This document shows positions 20,701-33,003 of a stretch of DNA of 64,000 nucleotides, in pieces. Source of the DNA: Knoxdaviesia capensis (taxonomy: Eukaryota > Ascomycota > Sordariomycetes > Microascales > Gondwanamycetaceae). The notes beneath the pieces were generated by a model. It had not been told where the DNA came from and searched no databases. It worked only from the letters and a program-made list of their open reading frames with translations. Numbering within the stretch: position 1 is the first letter of the stretch; every line of letters begins with the position of its first letter. The stretch is from the NCBI GenBank assembly GCA_001510575.1, contig LNGK01000006.1, forward strand, positions 2,041,565 to 2,105,564, read 5' to 3'. The position numbers and the translations under genes are program-made.

Positions 20701-22836
20701 TCAATGCCGCGCCCGCTTCTCGCCCTCCCGTTCAACTCCCGCCATACGCTCACCGGCCCGGCTGCTGCTCGCCTCGCCGGCCTCCGGCTCGTCGTCCTCG
20801 TCGGGCTTCTCGCCGCCCGCAGCCGGACGCTTCTTGCCCAGCCGCTCGCACCATTCCTCAGCACTGGTAATGGTCTTGTCCAGAACCCCGCTGACCTGCG
20901 AGATGACGTCCAGGCCTTCACGGGCAAGCACCATCACCCGCTGGGCACCCTCGCGGGCCGCCGCCGCCGTTTGTTGCCGGCTCTGCGGGCTGTCCTGCAG
21001 GCTCGACATGGAGGCAGAGCGGGATCGCGAGTGGGTAAGCTGCTCAGTCATGGCCGCAGCCCGGAACCGCTGTGGGAGGCTGGTCAGATGACGGCGCACA
21101 AACACCCGTGCATGCTCTGGGAGCGCGCCACCAGCGTATTTGGAAACCGTCTCCACAGCTTCCTGCAGCGTCTTGAGAACATCGGCTTTCACATTGGACA
21201 CCCGTTCTTCCAATTCTCGTCGGCTCTCGGGAGACATCTCAACGTCGTCATCGTCAATGTCGTCAACTGCTGATCCGATCGCTTCACTGCCGTTAGCAGC
21301 GTGTTCACCGTCCATATCCATGCGGTCGGGCGCCGATTGGCTATGCGCACGAGAGCGCGCAGCCGAGCGGGTTCCGTCAGCAGCAAGCCGGCCCTCGCGA
21401 GCTTCAACTCGGTCGTACTCATCAAGCGTTGTCTTCAGGGTCGTGATGCCCTTGCCAATGCGATCGTTGGCCACACGAAGCCACATGAGGCAGTACTTAA
21501 GGCTTCGCATGCTCTGGTCATTCATGGCGGCGCTGAGTCCGGTGGTGGTGCGGAACAAACGCCACGCAGCAGTGTCGTCGGTGCGCTGCAGCGACGAGCC
21601 TGGCGTCCGCGAGTCGATTTCTCGATACTCGGGAACTCTGGAATCATCGTCGTAGCCGGGAAGAGTTGTCACGGTCATGACAGAGCTAGCCAAAGACATG
21701 CGACGGCTGCTGCTACTACCAGAACCATACTCACGGCCTCTTTCGCCATCGCCGTACGGCTCGACAACGGCTTGGCTACCGTTTTCAACACGACGGCGCT
21801 TCGACGCAGCACCACCATCAACACTGGACTCATGCAAGAGAGGGGCATATGAAGGATGTGTCGCGTGAGGGTGGTGGCCAGGATGGTGTTGACGTCGCTG
21901 ATGCTGTCGTTGGCCACCAAGAAACCATCTCACTCCGCCCTCAACACCGGTCACACGACCAACACTACCAACAGTATTGGCAATGGGGGTCAGATAGCCC
22001 TCGACATATTCAGCACTTGATTTAAAACGAGGGGAGTAGTTCTTGGAATGGTTGTACGCGGATGTTGCACTGTCAATGGTGGTGGCAATCAACGGATGCG
22101 AAGCAGCCACTAGAGATAGCAAGGGCTCGCGTGGCTCACGGTGAGAGGGAAGAGTGGTGGTATGTTGAGTAGGGGATGCAGAGGGGCAAGGAGTTGTGCG
22201 GTTAGAATGAGTGATTGAGCCTAGAGAAGAGAGAGGAGTAATATGTTAGGATATCGTTCGTATCAAAGCTAACATCCCCATCAAACAACGCGGCAAGAGG
22301 TGTCTAAAAGAAACCGCACCTGTTTTCATTTCAGCCAGCGCTTCGGCCACAAAGCGCAAATCTGCATCCTCCAGCAGAGTCGAGGCACGGGACATGGTAG
22401 GGTCTGGGGAGCCCGGACCGGCGGACGAAGCAGCCGACACGTCGGTATCAGTTATCGACGCATGGCGGAAGCGTGACGGGTGGCGGGCAGCCGGCGGGCT
22501 CATTGCACCAACATTTGTCAGGGGCGAAAGAGGCAGGAAGGATTGTCGCGGGCTCTGGTTTGGGGGAACGGAGCCGGCACGGAACTGACCCCCCGTTACA
22601 GACATGATTGACGGCAACGAGTGGTCGTTCGCGCTGGGGGAAGCATCCGGAGGAAGAATGGGGGGAAGTTCGGTGGTTGGCAGGACCGTGTTCATCGAGG
22701 CCGACGAGTGATGGGTCGAGCCGAGAGCGGAGAGCGTGTGGGAGTGAGAAGAGTACGGTGGAGGTGGTGGATGGGGGTATGAGCGCGGATCGGCGGAATC
22801 ATCGGGGCGCGAGGGAGGAGCAAAAGATGAAGCCAT
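20701..22836 (-). CDS. opi1: Opi1-family transcription factor
   Basis: Two exons (22836-22320 and 22220-20701) join in frame, GTGCGG donor to CTCTAG acceptor with a CTAAC branch site, giving 678 residues. The N-terminal 150 residues are Pro/Ser rich. LRFVAEALAEMKTG (about 160-173) followed by LVAASHPLIATTI, SAYNHSKNYSPRFKSSAEYVE, VGRVTGVEGGVRWFLGG is the core signature of the Opi1 family (PF08618). The C-terminal half is predicted helical with charged and Gln-rich stretches. In yeast Opi1 represses phospholipid genes in response to phosphatidic acid at the ER; whether the filamentous homologue does the same is not shown by sequence. The start ATG at 22836 is followed by ASSFAPPSRPDD. A 4.7 kb gene-free region lies upstream, so long-range regulation is possible. 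Confidence 0.93.
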
Positions 22837-25070
22837 GGGGGGTATCGTCGCCTAAGCAAAGTACAATGGGACGACGACGATAAGAACAAGAGAAAGGGTG
22901 AAATGCCTTGATGAATATGGAGTTAAGTCGATCGACCGCTCTTTTTCTTTTTTCTTCCCTCTTTTTTTTCTAATAGGCTGATATCTGCCAACTCAGAATT
23001 TGTTGAGGCCGGAGACAAGAGAATGAGGAGGAGGCGACAGAAAAAAACGCGGCAGATCGGCCAAGCATGTGACAGTTGGTCTGGGCGAGAAATTTTGCAC
23101 CACAGCGCATACGAAGTCTAAAGTCCGAATGCTGAGCCGCTAAATTAACCCAGCACCAGGGCGCGAATTTCAAGACCAGGCGGATTGATTGTTCACGAGT
23201 ATCTCGAGTCGGAAAACAAGGACTGGATAGTAGAAAAAAAGACTCGGAAATTCGGAAGCGAAGGATTAGTTAAGGTTTGATAGTCTAAAGGTCTCCGGCA
23301 GGAGTTGAAGCGATCGAGAAGGGTGAACGAAGCATATGAACAGACGCCACTCCAGGCATGAGGAAATCACATGTGTTCGAGACGGGGAAAAAAGAGAGAG
23401 AATGTGTAATGGCTGAAGTGGCAATTAAGAGAAAGAATGAAACACGAGACTGGCGACGGAGAAGGGAGCGAGAGACACAGGCAGAAACCCTGAGAACAAG
23501 ACGTAGAACTGAGAATAAGGGCGAAGTGAATCCGGGGTCAAAGCGGCTGGGGCCAAAAATGTGATGAACATACCAAGTTGGGAAAGACGGGCAAAAATAC
23601 TGCGCATGTGAATGTGTAGGACGATAAGGCCTCAGGCAGGTGAGGAGATCGATAAGACACGAACTGGAGAGCAATGAATTGATAGACGACGAGAAAAGAA
23701 AAAAAAATGAAGCCAGGAGGGGAGAAAGAGAAAGGAAAAAAAGGAACAAGATGCGATACACGAAGGATTGTTCAGCAGCAGCCAAAAAGACCTGGAAGGA
23801 AGGGCTGACGTAAGGTTAGAGAGAAAAAATGGTGTGGGGGGAGGAGCGATGGAGAACGCGAAGCAAGGAAGGAAGCACGGAACAGGCAGGATGATTGAGT
23901 TTACGAGAAAAGCGGAGAAGGGAACAGAGTTGAGAAAAGAAGAAGAAGAAGAAGAGAAGAGTTTAGGATTTACAGTTAATAGGTTGTTCTATTCTAATTT
24001 CTGCATATACAGTACAGGGAATCTTGTGGCTAAGCCTACTATGAGTGTCCATGAGGCAAACGCTTCCAAAATCCAACTCGGAGGTCGAGGGCTTGCATCT
24101 TTCCCCAAGACCGTCATTAGTCCAGCTAGTGTGAACGTCGCCGGCAAATCATGGCCGGCATCATCAGGGCAACGGATACTAGCATCATCAATCGGGTTGC
24201 CTGTTGCCGCTAGCTTCGCAAGGCTCGCAGGCGAGTTGGTCTGCAAACCCCCCAACCACAGCATCCATGTGAAGGGGAGACATCCGGCGACGGAATCGCT
24301 TCACGGCATCTCTGAGCACCGTGCTGGCGCAGTTGTCTGAACGCTTGATGGCTTTCTCCCTTCACCGTGTTACAGTGTACTCTACTGTACACGGGCTCCG
24401 CAGGCATGTGGGAAATCGGAAACGGGCCCCGAGTCCGCTGTTTGGTGGGGGTGCAGAAGTTCGCTGCATCATCTCGTAATATGGACGGCAGAAGTGGAGA
24501 GCGAGCGAAACGTCGTAAGAGCCGTGGGGAAAATTGAAGCTCAAAGACATTTCCGAGGACTGTGTTTGCAAAGGGAAACGCAGAGAACGTCGATACGTCT
24601 GTTCATGTGTAGATGATAGGAAAGTCAGTGTGAATCAGGAGCTCATGAAGAGAGATCCAGGGCAGAAGAGGAAAAAGAGCCCCTGCATGTGAAAGCAGCC
24701 CTGATTCACGGTTCGCTTACTGACGCTTTTTTTCAGCGCGAAAGCACGTGTCAAAAGCGGACCGCCGATGATTCACAGGCATATGTACCTTGTCGCATGG
24801 GCGCCCAGCAAAAAGGTACTTTATTGTGGTTTCCCCGCTATATTCAGAAACCCGTCACATGCGATTTTTTGCTTCTCAACAAGAATTTTTGGGAGGACAG
24901 CTAGGATAGCTGCATGTGTATCAGGTACCCGGGGTACGAGCATATCTATTCAGGGATGCAAGTATAGTGTACAGACATTGCTATCAGCCCGTGATCTGTG
25001 ATCCACATTCAATCCACCCTGTTCTTGTAGACACAGCCGTTTGAAGTTGATAAATAAATCTTAAAAGTCA

Positions 25071-25083
25071 TTAGGGTTAGGGT
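25071..25083. repeat. Interstitial telomere-like repeat
   Basis: TTAGGGTTAGGGT, just over two telomere units, in the spacer between the mannanase and Opi1-like genes. The C-rich strand is the minus strand. Confidence 0.6.
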
Positions 25084-26291
25084 CCGGGCGCTTGTATATG
25101 AACATCTTGAAAACTAACGAACAAGGAAGTGCAAGGCCGCAAAGTTAAAATAGCCACCTATCGATATAGCAATGAGGTAACCGATAGCGAGCTCACACAG
25201 ACGACATATATTGCTCCCAGAAGCTTGAACCTCCGAGAGGGCCCAAAACATGAGGTAGCCCCACAGACAGTATGCTTGGATCGTTCTTGCGCAGCTGGGG
25301 GGAAACCCGGCCGGCCCCCAGCTTTGCAATACATCGGCTATCTCACCGTAAGTGATATCAGTGCATGGTAGCACAGCCTCCGGGAAGGCTGCCGAGCGCG
25401 GAGGATGGTCTGTGGTCTGCAATTGACAGTATGTCCTCTCGATTATTCGACCTCTGGGTTTCCGGACTGCCCCTGTGACATTGGGCACTCGTGGATACAT
25501 GGGAGTGCTGGAAGGGTTCTATACTCTCCCCGAGAGGCTCGTTAGTGGAGGAGCGGTTGAGGGGACGAGCTGAGCGTCGCCAGGCTGGGAGGTCGCCCCC
25601 GGGAGGCTCCATGCTGGATAAGCGGCATGGGGAACGACCCAGTCGCCGGGTCCTGGGGGTGCTCTCCGGAGGTTTGATGGCTGACCTCTGAGAGTGAATA
25701 TATAGTTCGCAGTGGCAATGGTTGAAGAGTGACTTGTCTGATGCCTCTCGTGGGAATGGTCCTGCTGTGCATAAGATACACGAAGTATTTATTAGCATCA
25801 CGATCTCTGTCTTCCATTTGCAAATGCAGGCCCTGTGAAGTTGAACGCATCCTCTCAGGAAGTGTGAGAACATAAAGACTTACCTTGGCCAGAATTGCCG
25901 GTTGGGTAGTAAACACGCCCCCAACCCTAAATTTCTAGATTAGTTATGAACTGGATGTTGAAGATAAGATGAATATCAATATCTATATCTCTCCCGAGAT
26001 TGAATCGGCGCATTCCAGTGACAGATCACTAAACAAGCACCAAGTGCGTGGTAGCTGAAGACATGCCAGAACAAAAAGGTCTCCGTGCCTGTATCGAGGC
26101 CGTGGACTCGCTGGACACAGCCCACGACCACCCCGTGTGGCCTACCAGCCAGCGCAAGGAGAATAAACAAACAAACAACAAGCACCAGCAACAACAACAA
26201 CACCGAGTATACCTTATAAGGCCGTGTGGAATGTTGACTTTCGCCGAGAAGGCGGCTGGGCAGTACCCAGTTCAGGACAAACTCGTGCATT

Positions 26292-26458
26292 TGGTGGAAC
26301 GGTGATCGACCCTGCTTGACAACCGACGAGTCGCGGGTTCGAATTCCCTCGGGGGACTTGGGCTCGACAAAAAAATTCGGACGGGCGGCGAAGAGATGTA
26401 GTCCTATCGAAGCTGGGCGGCGACCACCGGGGTCGAACCAGCGGATGAACTCTTTTTT
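26292..26458. other. tRNA-like A and B box elements without a foldable tRNA
   Basis: TGGTGGAACGGT at 26292-26303 resembles an RNA polymerase III A box and GGTTCGAATTC at 26336-26346 a B box at roughly tRNA spacing. A second B box, GGTTCGACCCC, lies on the minus strand at 26439-26429, and a run of six T (26453-26458) follows on the plus strand. I could not pair a 7-bp acceptor stem or a good anticodon stem around either B box, so neither is called as a tRNA gene. A tRNA pseudogene or tRNA-derived short retroelement would fit. Confidence 0.35.
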
Positions 26459-27576
26459 GGATTTTTCATCATCTTATATTGTGTAGATATATGTGGTAGT
26501 AGAGGAGAGAGGGTGCATGGCGAGAAGGTCAGGGCTAGAAAGACTCTGGGCATCTCGGCTGCTTAAATACCCCCAACTCCCCCAACCCTCCTTCCTTCCC
26601 AGACAACGACGTGCTTGGCCGCTTAGGGTTAAGGGGTGCATGTTTATTTGGCTGGTGAGGGGACACTTTTGAATCACGGAATGATTTTTATGCACAGGAT
26701 AATTAAGTAAGTATTTAATCTTTTCCTCTCCTCCCTAAACCAGCTTCCTTTCCATTCTCTCTTCATTCTCTCTCCATTCAAGATTGCCACCCCGACTTCC
26801 TCCTATAGACACCTCTATGCAAGATCCGCAAGACGGAGAGTATGGACAGACAAACCCTCCGATCTACTGCCGCGTTCTCTCTGAGGAGTTGCAGACCCTC
26901 AACTCTGCAAGCCTAGTTATTTTACTCTGGCCCGGCTACAGCCAGCCTGAGGAGGCAGCTTCAGGGGTAACCGAAGTGATGGCTGTACTGCGCAGTGACT
27001 GACACGATACCTAGGACAGAACATACCAAGGTCACCGTGGACGACCTTGAACATACGGTACGGGTGCCCTCCTCAATATCCTTCTAGGATTTATCTCTAC
27101 AAAGACTAATAGTGGTGCATTGCATAGCTCGTAAACACGGAGATCTGACCGTTTTCCATTGCGGTTACGGCACGAATCTGGTTCAGCACTCCCAGACAGC
27201 GATAAGACAGTTCCAATCACAGCGATTTGACCTCTTGCCGAGGGAACACAACCCCATTATTTCGGTCTTTGTCTCGTCCCTTCATCAATATGAGATTTCT
27301 CTCCGTCAAATGAACTCCTACGGCCGGTGCCGTCTCTACGGTCATAGCATCTTACCGGGTTTTGCAATCTGTGCGTTTTCCGATCCATCACGAAATGACC
27401 GAGGCGCACAACATCGGGCCGGGTCGGGCACTTGAAATCGATCGATAAGCATGTCACACTATTAGACTCCAGAGACTCTTCTTCGCATTTCTCGTTTTTT
27501 GCGTGTTTGTTTGTATCAAACACAGCCATATCATTTTTGAACAGTGACCACACCCCACTCCACAGCAACCCCAAGC

Positions 27577-29024
27577 TTACTCCACGTTGAGCGCATTCAT
27601 CCGCGCCGCGTGCGCAACCACCAGCTCCTGGGCCTCGGCGTCATCAAGGAAGATCGTGAACCCGTCGTCGTGGTTGCGGCCGTACGAGAACTCGCTGTAG
27701 CCAAACTGCCAGTACATATCCGGCATCTTCTCCTCGACGCTGATGGCCTGCCAGCCGCTGATGACCTCCATCCGGCTCTCCTGGGCGATGGTGCCAAGGT
27801 ACTCGCTGCGCTTCTCGGGCGTGAGCCAGCCGTACTCCTCGTGCACGACGGGCTTGCCGGCGACGCGGCCAGCGGCGGCGTGGTCGCGGATCCACTGGTT
27901 GGACCATTCGACGGTCTTGCTCCACCAGTCAGGGTAGCTGTGGAACACGCCGAAGTCGATGTTGGCTAGCGAGAGCTCGTGGGCAAAGTCGCCGCCGTCG
28001 GCGCCGTTGTACGCCCAGTCGTCCGACGTCGGGTCGTTGAAGCCGCCCTCGCCGCCCCAGGTCACCAGGTGCGCGCTGTCCAGGCTCTTGATATACGCGC
28101 TCATCTCCTCGATCCACGCGCCGATGGTCTCGGGCGTGCAGTTGTCGCTGCGCGGCAGGTTGCGCACGCCGTCGGCGCCGCAGCGCGGCTCGTTGGCGAG
28201 CTCCCACGCCATGATGGCCGGGGAGTCCTTGAACCGCGTGACGACCTCGCGCACATAGCGCTTGTAGGCATCTTTGATGATCGGCATGGTGTAGAACTAG
28301 ATCGGGAGTTGTTGGTGTTAGTTCTTCTTCCCGACATACTCCGTTGGATGGAAGAGAAAGCACTTACATCGTCATGGTATTTTCCACCCAAGTTGACGGT
28401 GTACACATCCTATACGTCAAATCGCGCTGTGTTAGACACTCTTAAACCCCTATCTGTAGACACTCAATGAAGAACTCTTACCATGCCACCATAGTCGGCC
28501 CAATTGTTGGTCAGTGCTACCAGCAGTTTCATGCCGGTGTTCGTGGCAGCCTTGACCACCTTGTCGAGCGGCTCCAGGTTGATGGTAGACTCTCCGTTCT
28601 GCCACTTCTGCATGATCACGTCCGTCCCGGCGCTGTTGAACTGGGGCATGCCAGCGCTGTCGTGAGTTGCGTTCTGCTCGTTGAAGCCCCAGGTGCGGAA
28701 CACCGTGAGACCGGCTTCCTTGGCGGCGGTCAGGCCCTTTTCGACATCGGCTTGGGTCTGTACGAGAATGCGAAGGTCGTGGTTAGGTAATGCTCACTTC
28801 AGTTGCAGCGGATATCATGGACTGTGAACACTCACTCCGCTAAACGGGAAGTAGTAGGCGTTGGATCCGGCAAAGTAGAAGTCCTTGCCGTCCAGCTTGA
28901 ACTTCTCGCCCTCAACGGTGACGAAGCCGGAGGGCACTGCGCAGCGGCGGTGGTGCCGGGGCGACGCGGCGGCCCCGGCCAGGAGCAGGCCGACCGACAG
29001 GAGGTTGGAGGTGGACAGGAGCAT
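27577..29024 (-). CDS. Secreted endo-1,4-beta-mannanase, GH5 (subfamily 7 type)
   Basis: Four exons on the minus strand (29024-28836, 28757-28482, 28409-28368, 28296-27577) join in phase 0 to 408 residues; all introns have GTGAGT/GTAAGA/GTAAGT donors and AG acceptors. Residues 1-20 are a signal peptide, followed by HHRR, a possible Kex2 processing site. The glycosidase domain starts at about residue 32 (FVTVEGEKFKLDGKDFYFAG). Catalytic acid/base Glu205 lies in WELANEPRC, and the nucleophile is one of the paired Glu322/323 in HEEYGW; the HSYPDWW motif near residue 288 also fits GH5. This family cleaves mannan and galactomannan outside the cell. There is no carbohydrate-binding module. The order of motifs fits subfamily 7; exact substrate is not settled by sequence. 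Confidence 0.93.
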
Positions 29025-30257
29025 GGTTGCAGGAGGAAGACGAGAGCAAAACACGGTATATAACTTGACTATATCAGAAGATACTAGAGAGAGACCACGA
29101 AGCGACCAGAGAGTCAAATGTGATGGATCTATGTTCGTTGGAGAGTCAGGAAGAGCGGCCTGGTTTCTTCTCCATTTTGTTTTTCTTTCTCAACGACGCG
29201 GATTCTCGCGGTATTCATATATCAATTGCTGAATTGCTGTCCCCAGGTTTCTCTTCCCCAGAAACAGGTGCCTGCCATTGTTCTCAGTTCCGGGGTGTTC
29301 CTGGTGATTGACGGAAGCTGTCCACCCGTTCCCCGAAAGGTGGTGTCCCACCGCCTTGGCGACGGCAAGGCAAAGTGGATTCAGCCGGGGCAAAAACCAA
29401 GGCGCGCCACGTAGTTATCACCCCTTGGAGGTTTGGGATTGATGGAATAGTGATCGTCCGTGGCTCTCTTCCTTCATTTGACAGTGAAAATCTGGGGAAC
29501 TGTGAGATCGAGTGAAGATTGGCCGGGGCCGACAGCCGGCCGAGGCCCCCAATGGGCCAACTCTCCCTCCACACGCTTGACCTATGAGGCTAGTGGAGTG
29601 AATGGCATAGTTTCTGGAGATTGGCTCCGTGTTTGTTGGAGTAGCAAAAGCGGCGCAGATCACAAGATGCACAGAAAAGAAAAGAATCTTCTGGCAACCA
29701 GGGGACCACTTGGGGAGATGGGAGCTCTCCGCATTCTCTGGCCCCGCGTATGTACGTCTCGGAAGAGAACTGTTTAGTTCGCCTAGCTTGATCTCCCGAC
29801 TTAGTTCATCACAGTGCAGACAGATGGATTATCACCGAATTCGCTAAGTTGGACGTCCGAAGAACCGGGATTATGACATCGTATCATGCGAAAGCTGGAC
29901 CTAACAGGGAGGTTGTATGTACTGTATGGAAATAGCCTGAGTACGCTATACAAAGCAAAGCACTGTCAGTAATACTTACGGTCCCTTAATAACGAGCCAC
30001 ACGCCGATCATTTCTGTGTGTGTCGACGGATGTAGGCACAATGGGGCAGCTTCCGTTACCGATCACATCAGGTTAGTTGTTGCCAATGCATGTTCGAACG
30101 AAAGCCGCACATATCACGACCTCGGCCCGTCATCGGGACGTCACAGGCCCAGCACGGCGTTCGTAGACAAGCACGCATTCGCAAAGAAGCCGAATACAGC
30201 ATAACATCACCCAGACACCCCAAAATCACACACAAAACTAAAAATAAAGATACAACA

Positions 30258-30288
<31 letters not shown>

Positions 30289-31300
30289 AATGTACGGTTC
30301 CTCTGACGCCGCCCAAGTCACGGAAGAAGCAGGAACACAGAAAACGATTCCCAATCTGGGCAGCTCTTATGGAACCGCAACAAACCTCCACCAGACGAAA
30401 AACTCGCTGGAGAGAAATGCATGGTCCTTCTCCGCGCCGCGAAATCGCAAGCTAAAAATGCCAATTGAACGAAATTAAACAGATTTCAAGGAAAACGGAT
30501 AAAAACACGGCGACCAAGAGCCAAAACGACTCCTGGCACACCATATGGCAAGCTGCACTGTCTAAAAGGGCGCGTGGAGAAAAGAAAGAAAAAAAAAAAG
30601 GAAGGGAAAATCTTCGTTGAGGGAAAATGTGTGAAGAAAAACCTTTATACGGCGTTTGCCCTACAGAGCAAAAGAGGCGTCATGTGACTATCCGTGTGAC
30701 AGTGCGGCAGATATGCGCCACAGTGTGGCTGAAGCTGTCTGGACCGCTTGTGGCTGGAGACGCACGGCGGCTTTCATAATGCTCCAAAACCGATTTGACA
30801 CTGAAGCCACCATCACCAACTTTTCATGAGAACCGCAAGTTTGGTGATTGACAGCCCGCGTTTCCGTCACCTACAGTTTCTTGTTGTCTTGTTTCTCTTT
30901 CCCCTTTACACAGTGGCAATTGTGACTGTTTGCGTGCCTGGCGTATTACTCGTCTAATTTGATTACCGTGCTCCCAACTGTTTTGTCTTTGTGCCTGGCT
31001 TCCTGAAATCCAGTGTCTTCTGCCGCCCCTCATTCCGTCGATCTCGCTTCGCCGTCACTGCGTCCTAGTGTTCCACGCCCGCGGTTTTTGTCATCTACAT
31101 TCGTCTCATCGTCAACTCTTGTTCTCTATATATCCGAATAAACCACAACGATTGTCCGTCCCGACTGCTGATTCCTTCGATCCCCACCGATCTGTTTCGA
31201 CCTCCTTGATATCAACATCCCACTTCCGTGTCCCGCATTGTCCTCTTTCGATTGTCTTTTCGCGACACACCCTCCCGCACCGAACAGAAGTCCCACAGCC
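29025..31300. promoter_or_regulatory. 2.3 kb divergent region between mannanase and AP-1 mu genes
   Basis: Contains both promoters. A perfect-looking ACG trinucleotide repeat lies at 30252-30291. A 62-codon frame at 30290-30478 (+), starting MYGSSDAAQVTEEAG, has a fairly ordinary amino acid composition but no recognisable domain and is left uncalled. From about 30840 to 31300 the plus strand becomes CT rich, as expected for the AP-1 mu leader. No specific carbon-regulator site is claimed. Confidence 0.55.
30252..30291. repeat. ACG/CGT trinucleotide microsatellite
   Basis: About 40 bp, ACA ACA ACG followed by repeated ACG units, in the divergent promoter region. Directly readable. Confidence 0.9.
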
Positions 31301-33003
31301 ATGGCGTCGGCGCTTTTCTTCCTCGACCTAAAGGGCAAGGTGTGTGATAGTATACCCATTGTCAGATCTCGAGGGACCTGTCTCCATGATCCAAATAGGG
31401 GTAGTACTGGTGAGAGCTGTGTAGAGTGGAACCTCCTACTAACAATCATCTTTTTGTTCTACCCAGACCCTACTATGCCGAAACTACAGAGGAGACATTC
31501 CCATGTCGGCCGTCGAGAATTTCCCGGTCCTGTTGAACGAAGCCGAAGAAGAGTCGTCTGCCGTCCCGCCGTGCTTCTCGCATGAAGGCATCAACGTATG
31601 TGGTGATTGAAAGAGCGTTTGTGTGCTTGTCTGGTGGTGGAATTCCTGCTGTTCCGTCAATCGTGCTGGGACACCTCGCAGCCAACCAAGCAGAGTGCTA
31701 TGCTACCCGAGGGCTGATGCTGACACCTTTCTATCAACACCCTCTCATAGTACCTATATATCCGCCACAACAACCTCTACATCCTCGCCCTCACCAAACG
31801 CAACACAAACGCTGCCGAGATCCTGCTGTTCCTGCACAAGGTGGTAGAGGTGTTCACCGAGTACTTCAAAGCGCTAGAGGAAGAGTCCATCCGCGACAAC
31901 TTTGTCATCATCTACGAGCTGCTCGACGAGATGATGGACTTTGGTTACCCGCAGACCACCGAGTCGAAGATCCTGCAAGAGTACATCACACAGGAGTCGC
32001 ATAAGCTGGAGGTGCAGGCGCGGCCGCCCATTGCCGTTACCAACGCCGTGTCGTGGCGGTCGGAAGGCATCCGCTACCGCAAGAACGAGGTGTTCCTGGA
32101 CGTGGTCGAGAGCCTGAACCTGCTGGTGTCGTCAACCGGCACCGTGCTGCGGTCGGAGATCCTGGGCGCCATCAAGATGAAGTGCTACCTGTCGGGCATG
32201 CCCGAGCTGCGGCTGGGGCTCAACGACAAGGTGATGTTCGAGTCGACGGGGCGCACCACGCGCGGCAAGGCCATCGAGATGGAGGACGTCAAGTTCCACC
32301 AGTGCGTGCGGCTGTCGCGCTTCGAGAACGACCGCACCATCTCGTTCATCCCGCCCGACGGCGAGTTCGAGCTGATGAGCTACCGCCTGAACACCCAGGT
32401 CAAGCCGCTGATCTGGGTCGAGTGCTTGGTCGAGTCGCACTCGGGCTCGCGCATCGAGTACATGCTCAAGGCCCGCGCCCACTTCAAGCGCCGCAGCACC
32501 GCCAACAACGTCGAGATCATCGTGCCGGTGCCTGACGACGCCGACACCCCGCGCTTCCGCACCAACATTGGCGCCGTGCACTACGCCCCCGAGCAGAGCG
32601 CCATCATCTGGAAGATCAAGCAGTTTGGCGGCCTGAAGGAGTTTCTGATGCGCGCTGAGCTCGGCTTGCCGTCCGTGCGCGGCGACGACGAGCACGGTGG
32701 CGGCATGACCGGTGGCTTTGGCGGCAGTATGGGCGGCGTGGGCGGGAGCAAGGGCGCCAAGCGGCCCATTCAGGTCAAGTTTGAGATTCCCTACTTTACC
32801 ACCAGTGGAATCCAGGTGCGGTACCTGAAGATCACCGAGCCCAAGGTACGTTGTTTGCCGCGACTGTTCTCCCTGTTCCCCTTTCACATCGACCCATCAC
32901 TAACCGCATCTCTCTGCAATAGCTTCAATATCCCTCGCTACCCTGGGTACGGTACATCACCCAGTCCGGAGACATTGCCGTGCGGTTACCCGATATTGCG
33001 TAA
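31301..33003 (+). CDS. apm1: AP-1 clathrin adaptor complex mu subunit
   Basis: Four exons (31301-31339, 31467-31595, 31751-32845, 32923-33003) join in phase 0 to 447 residues, the usual length of mu1. The first 140 residues form the longin-like domain (MASALFFLDLKGKTLLCRNYRGD, then YLYIRHNNLYILALTKRN), and from about residue 160 the mu homology domain follows (ITQESHKLEVQARPP, AVSWRSEGIRYRKNEVFLDV). The C-terminus reads LPWVRYITQSGDIAVRLPD, typical of fungal mu1. The protein recognises YxxPhi sorting signals on cargo at the trans-Golgi and endosomes as part of AP-1. A Gly-rich loop GGGMTGGFGGSMGGVGG near residue 375 is a lineage-type insert. Introns crowd the 5' end, as is common for this gene. 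Confidence 0.96.

Larger units (their letters stand above)
22837..27576. other. 4.7 kb gene-free spacer upstream of the Opi1-like gene
   Basis: From about 23330 to 23990 the plus strand is purine rich, so the minus strand has the pyrimidine-rich leader expected for the Opi1-like gene. A telomere-like box lies at 25071-25083 and another at about 26623. Between 24700 and 27450 the sequence is of mixed composition with no frame that I can support; it could include relics of old mobile DNA. tRNA-like promoter boxes lie at 26292-26439 (separate entry). Confidence 0.55.

Noticed and set aside
25071..25083. Second possible telomerase RNA template (minus strand)
   Set aside because: No TATA box at a suitable distance upstream and no pseudoknot-like arrangement was seen downstream, so 59331 is the better candidate.
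30290..30478. 62-codon frame on the plus strand in the mannanase/AP-1 divergent region
   Set aside because: Ordinary composition but too short to judge, and located in promoter DNA right after an ACG microsatellite.
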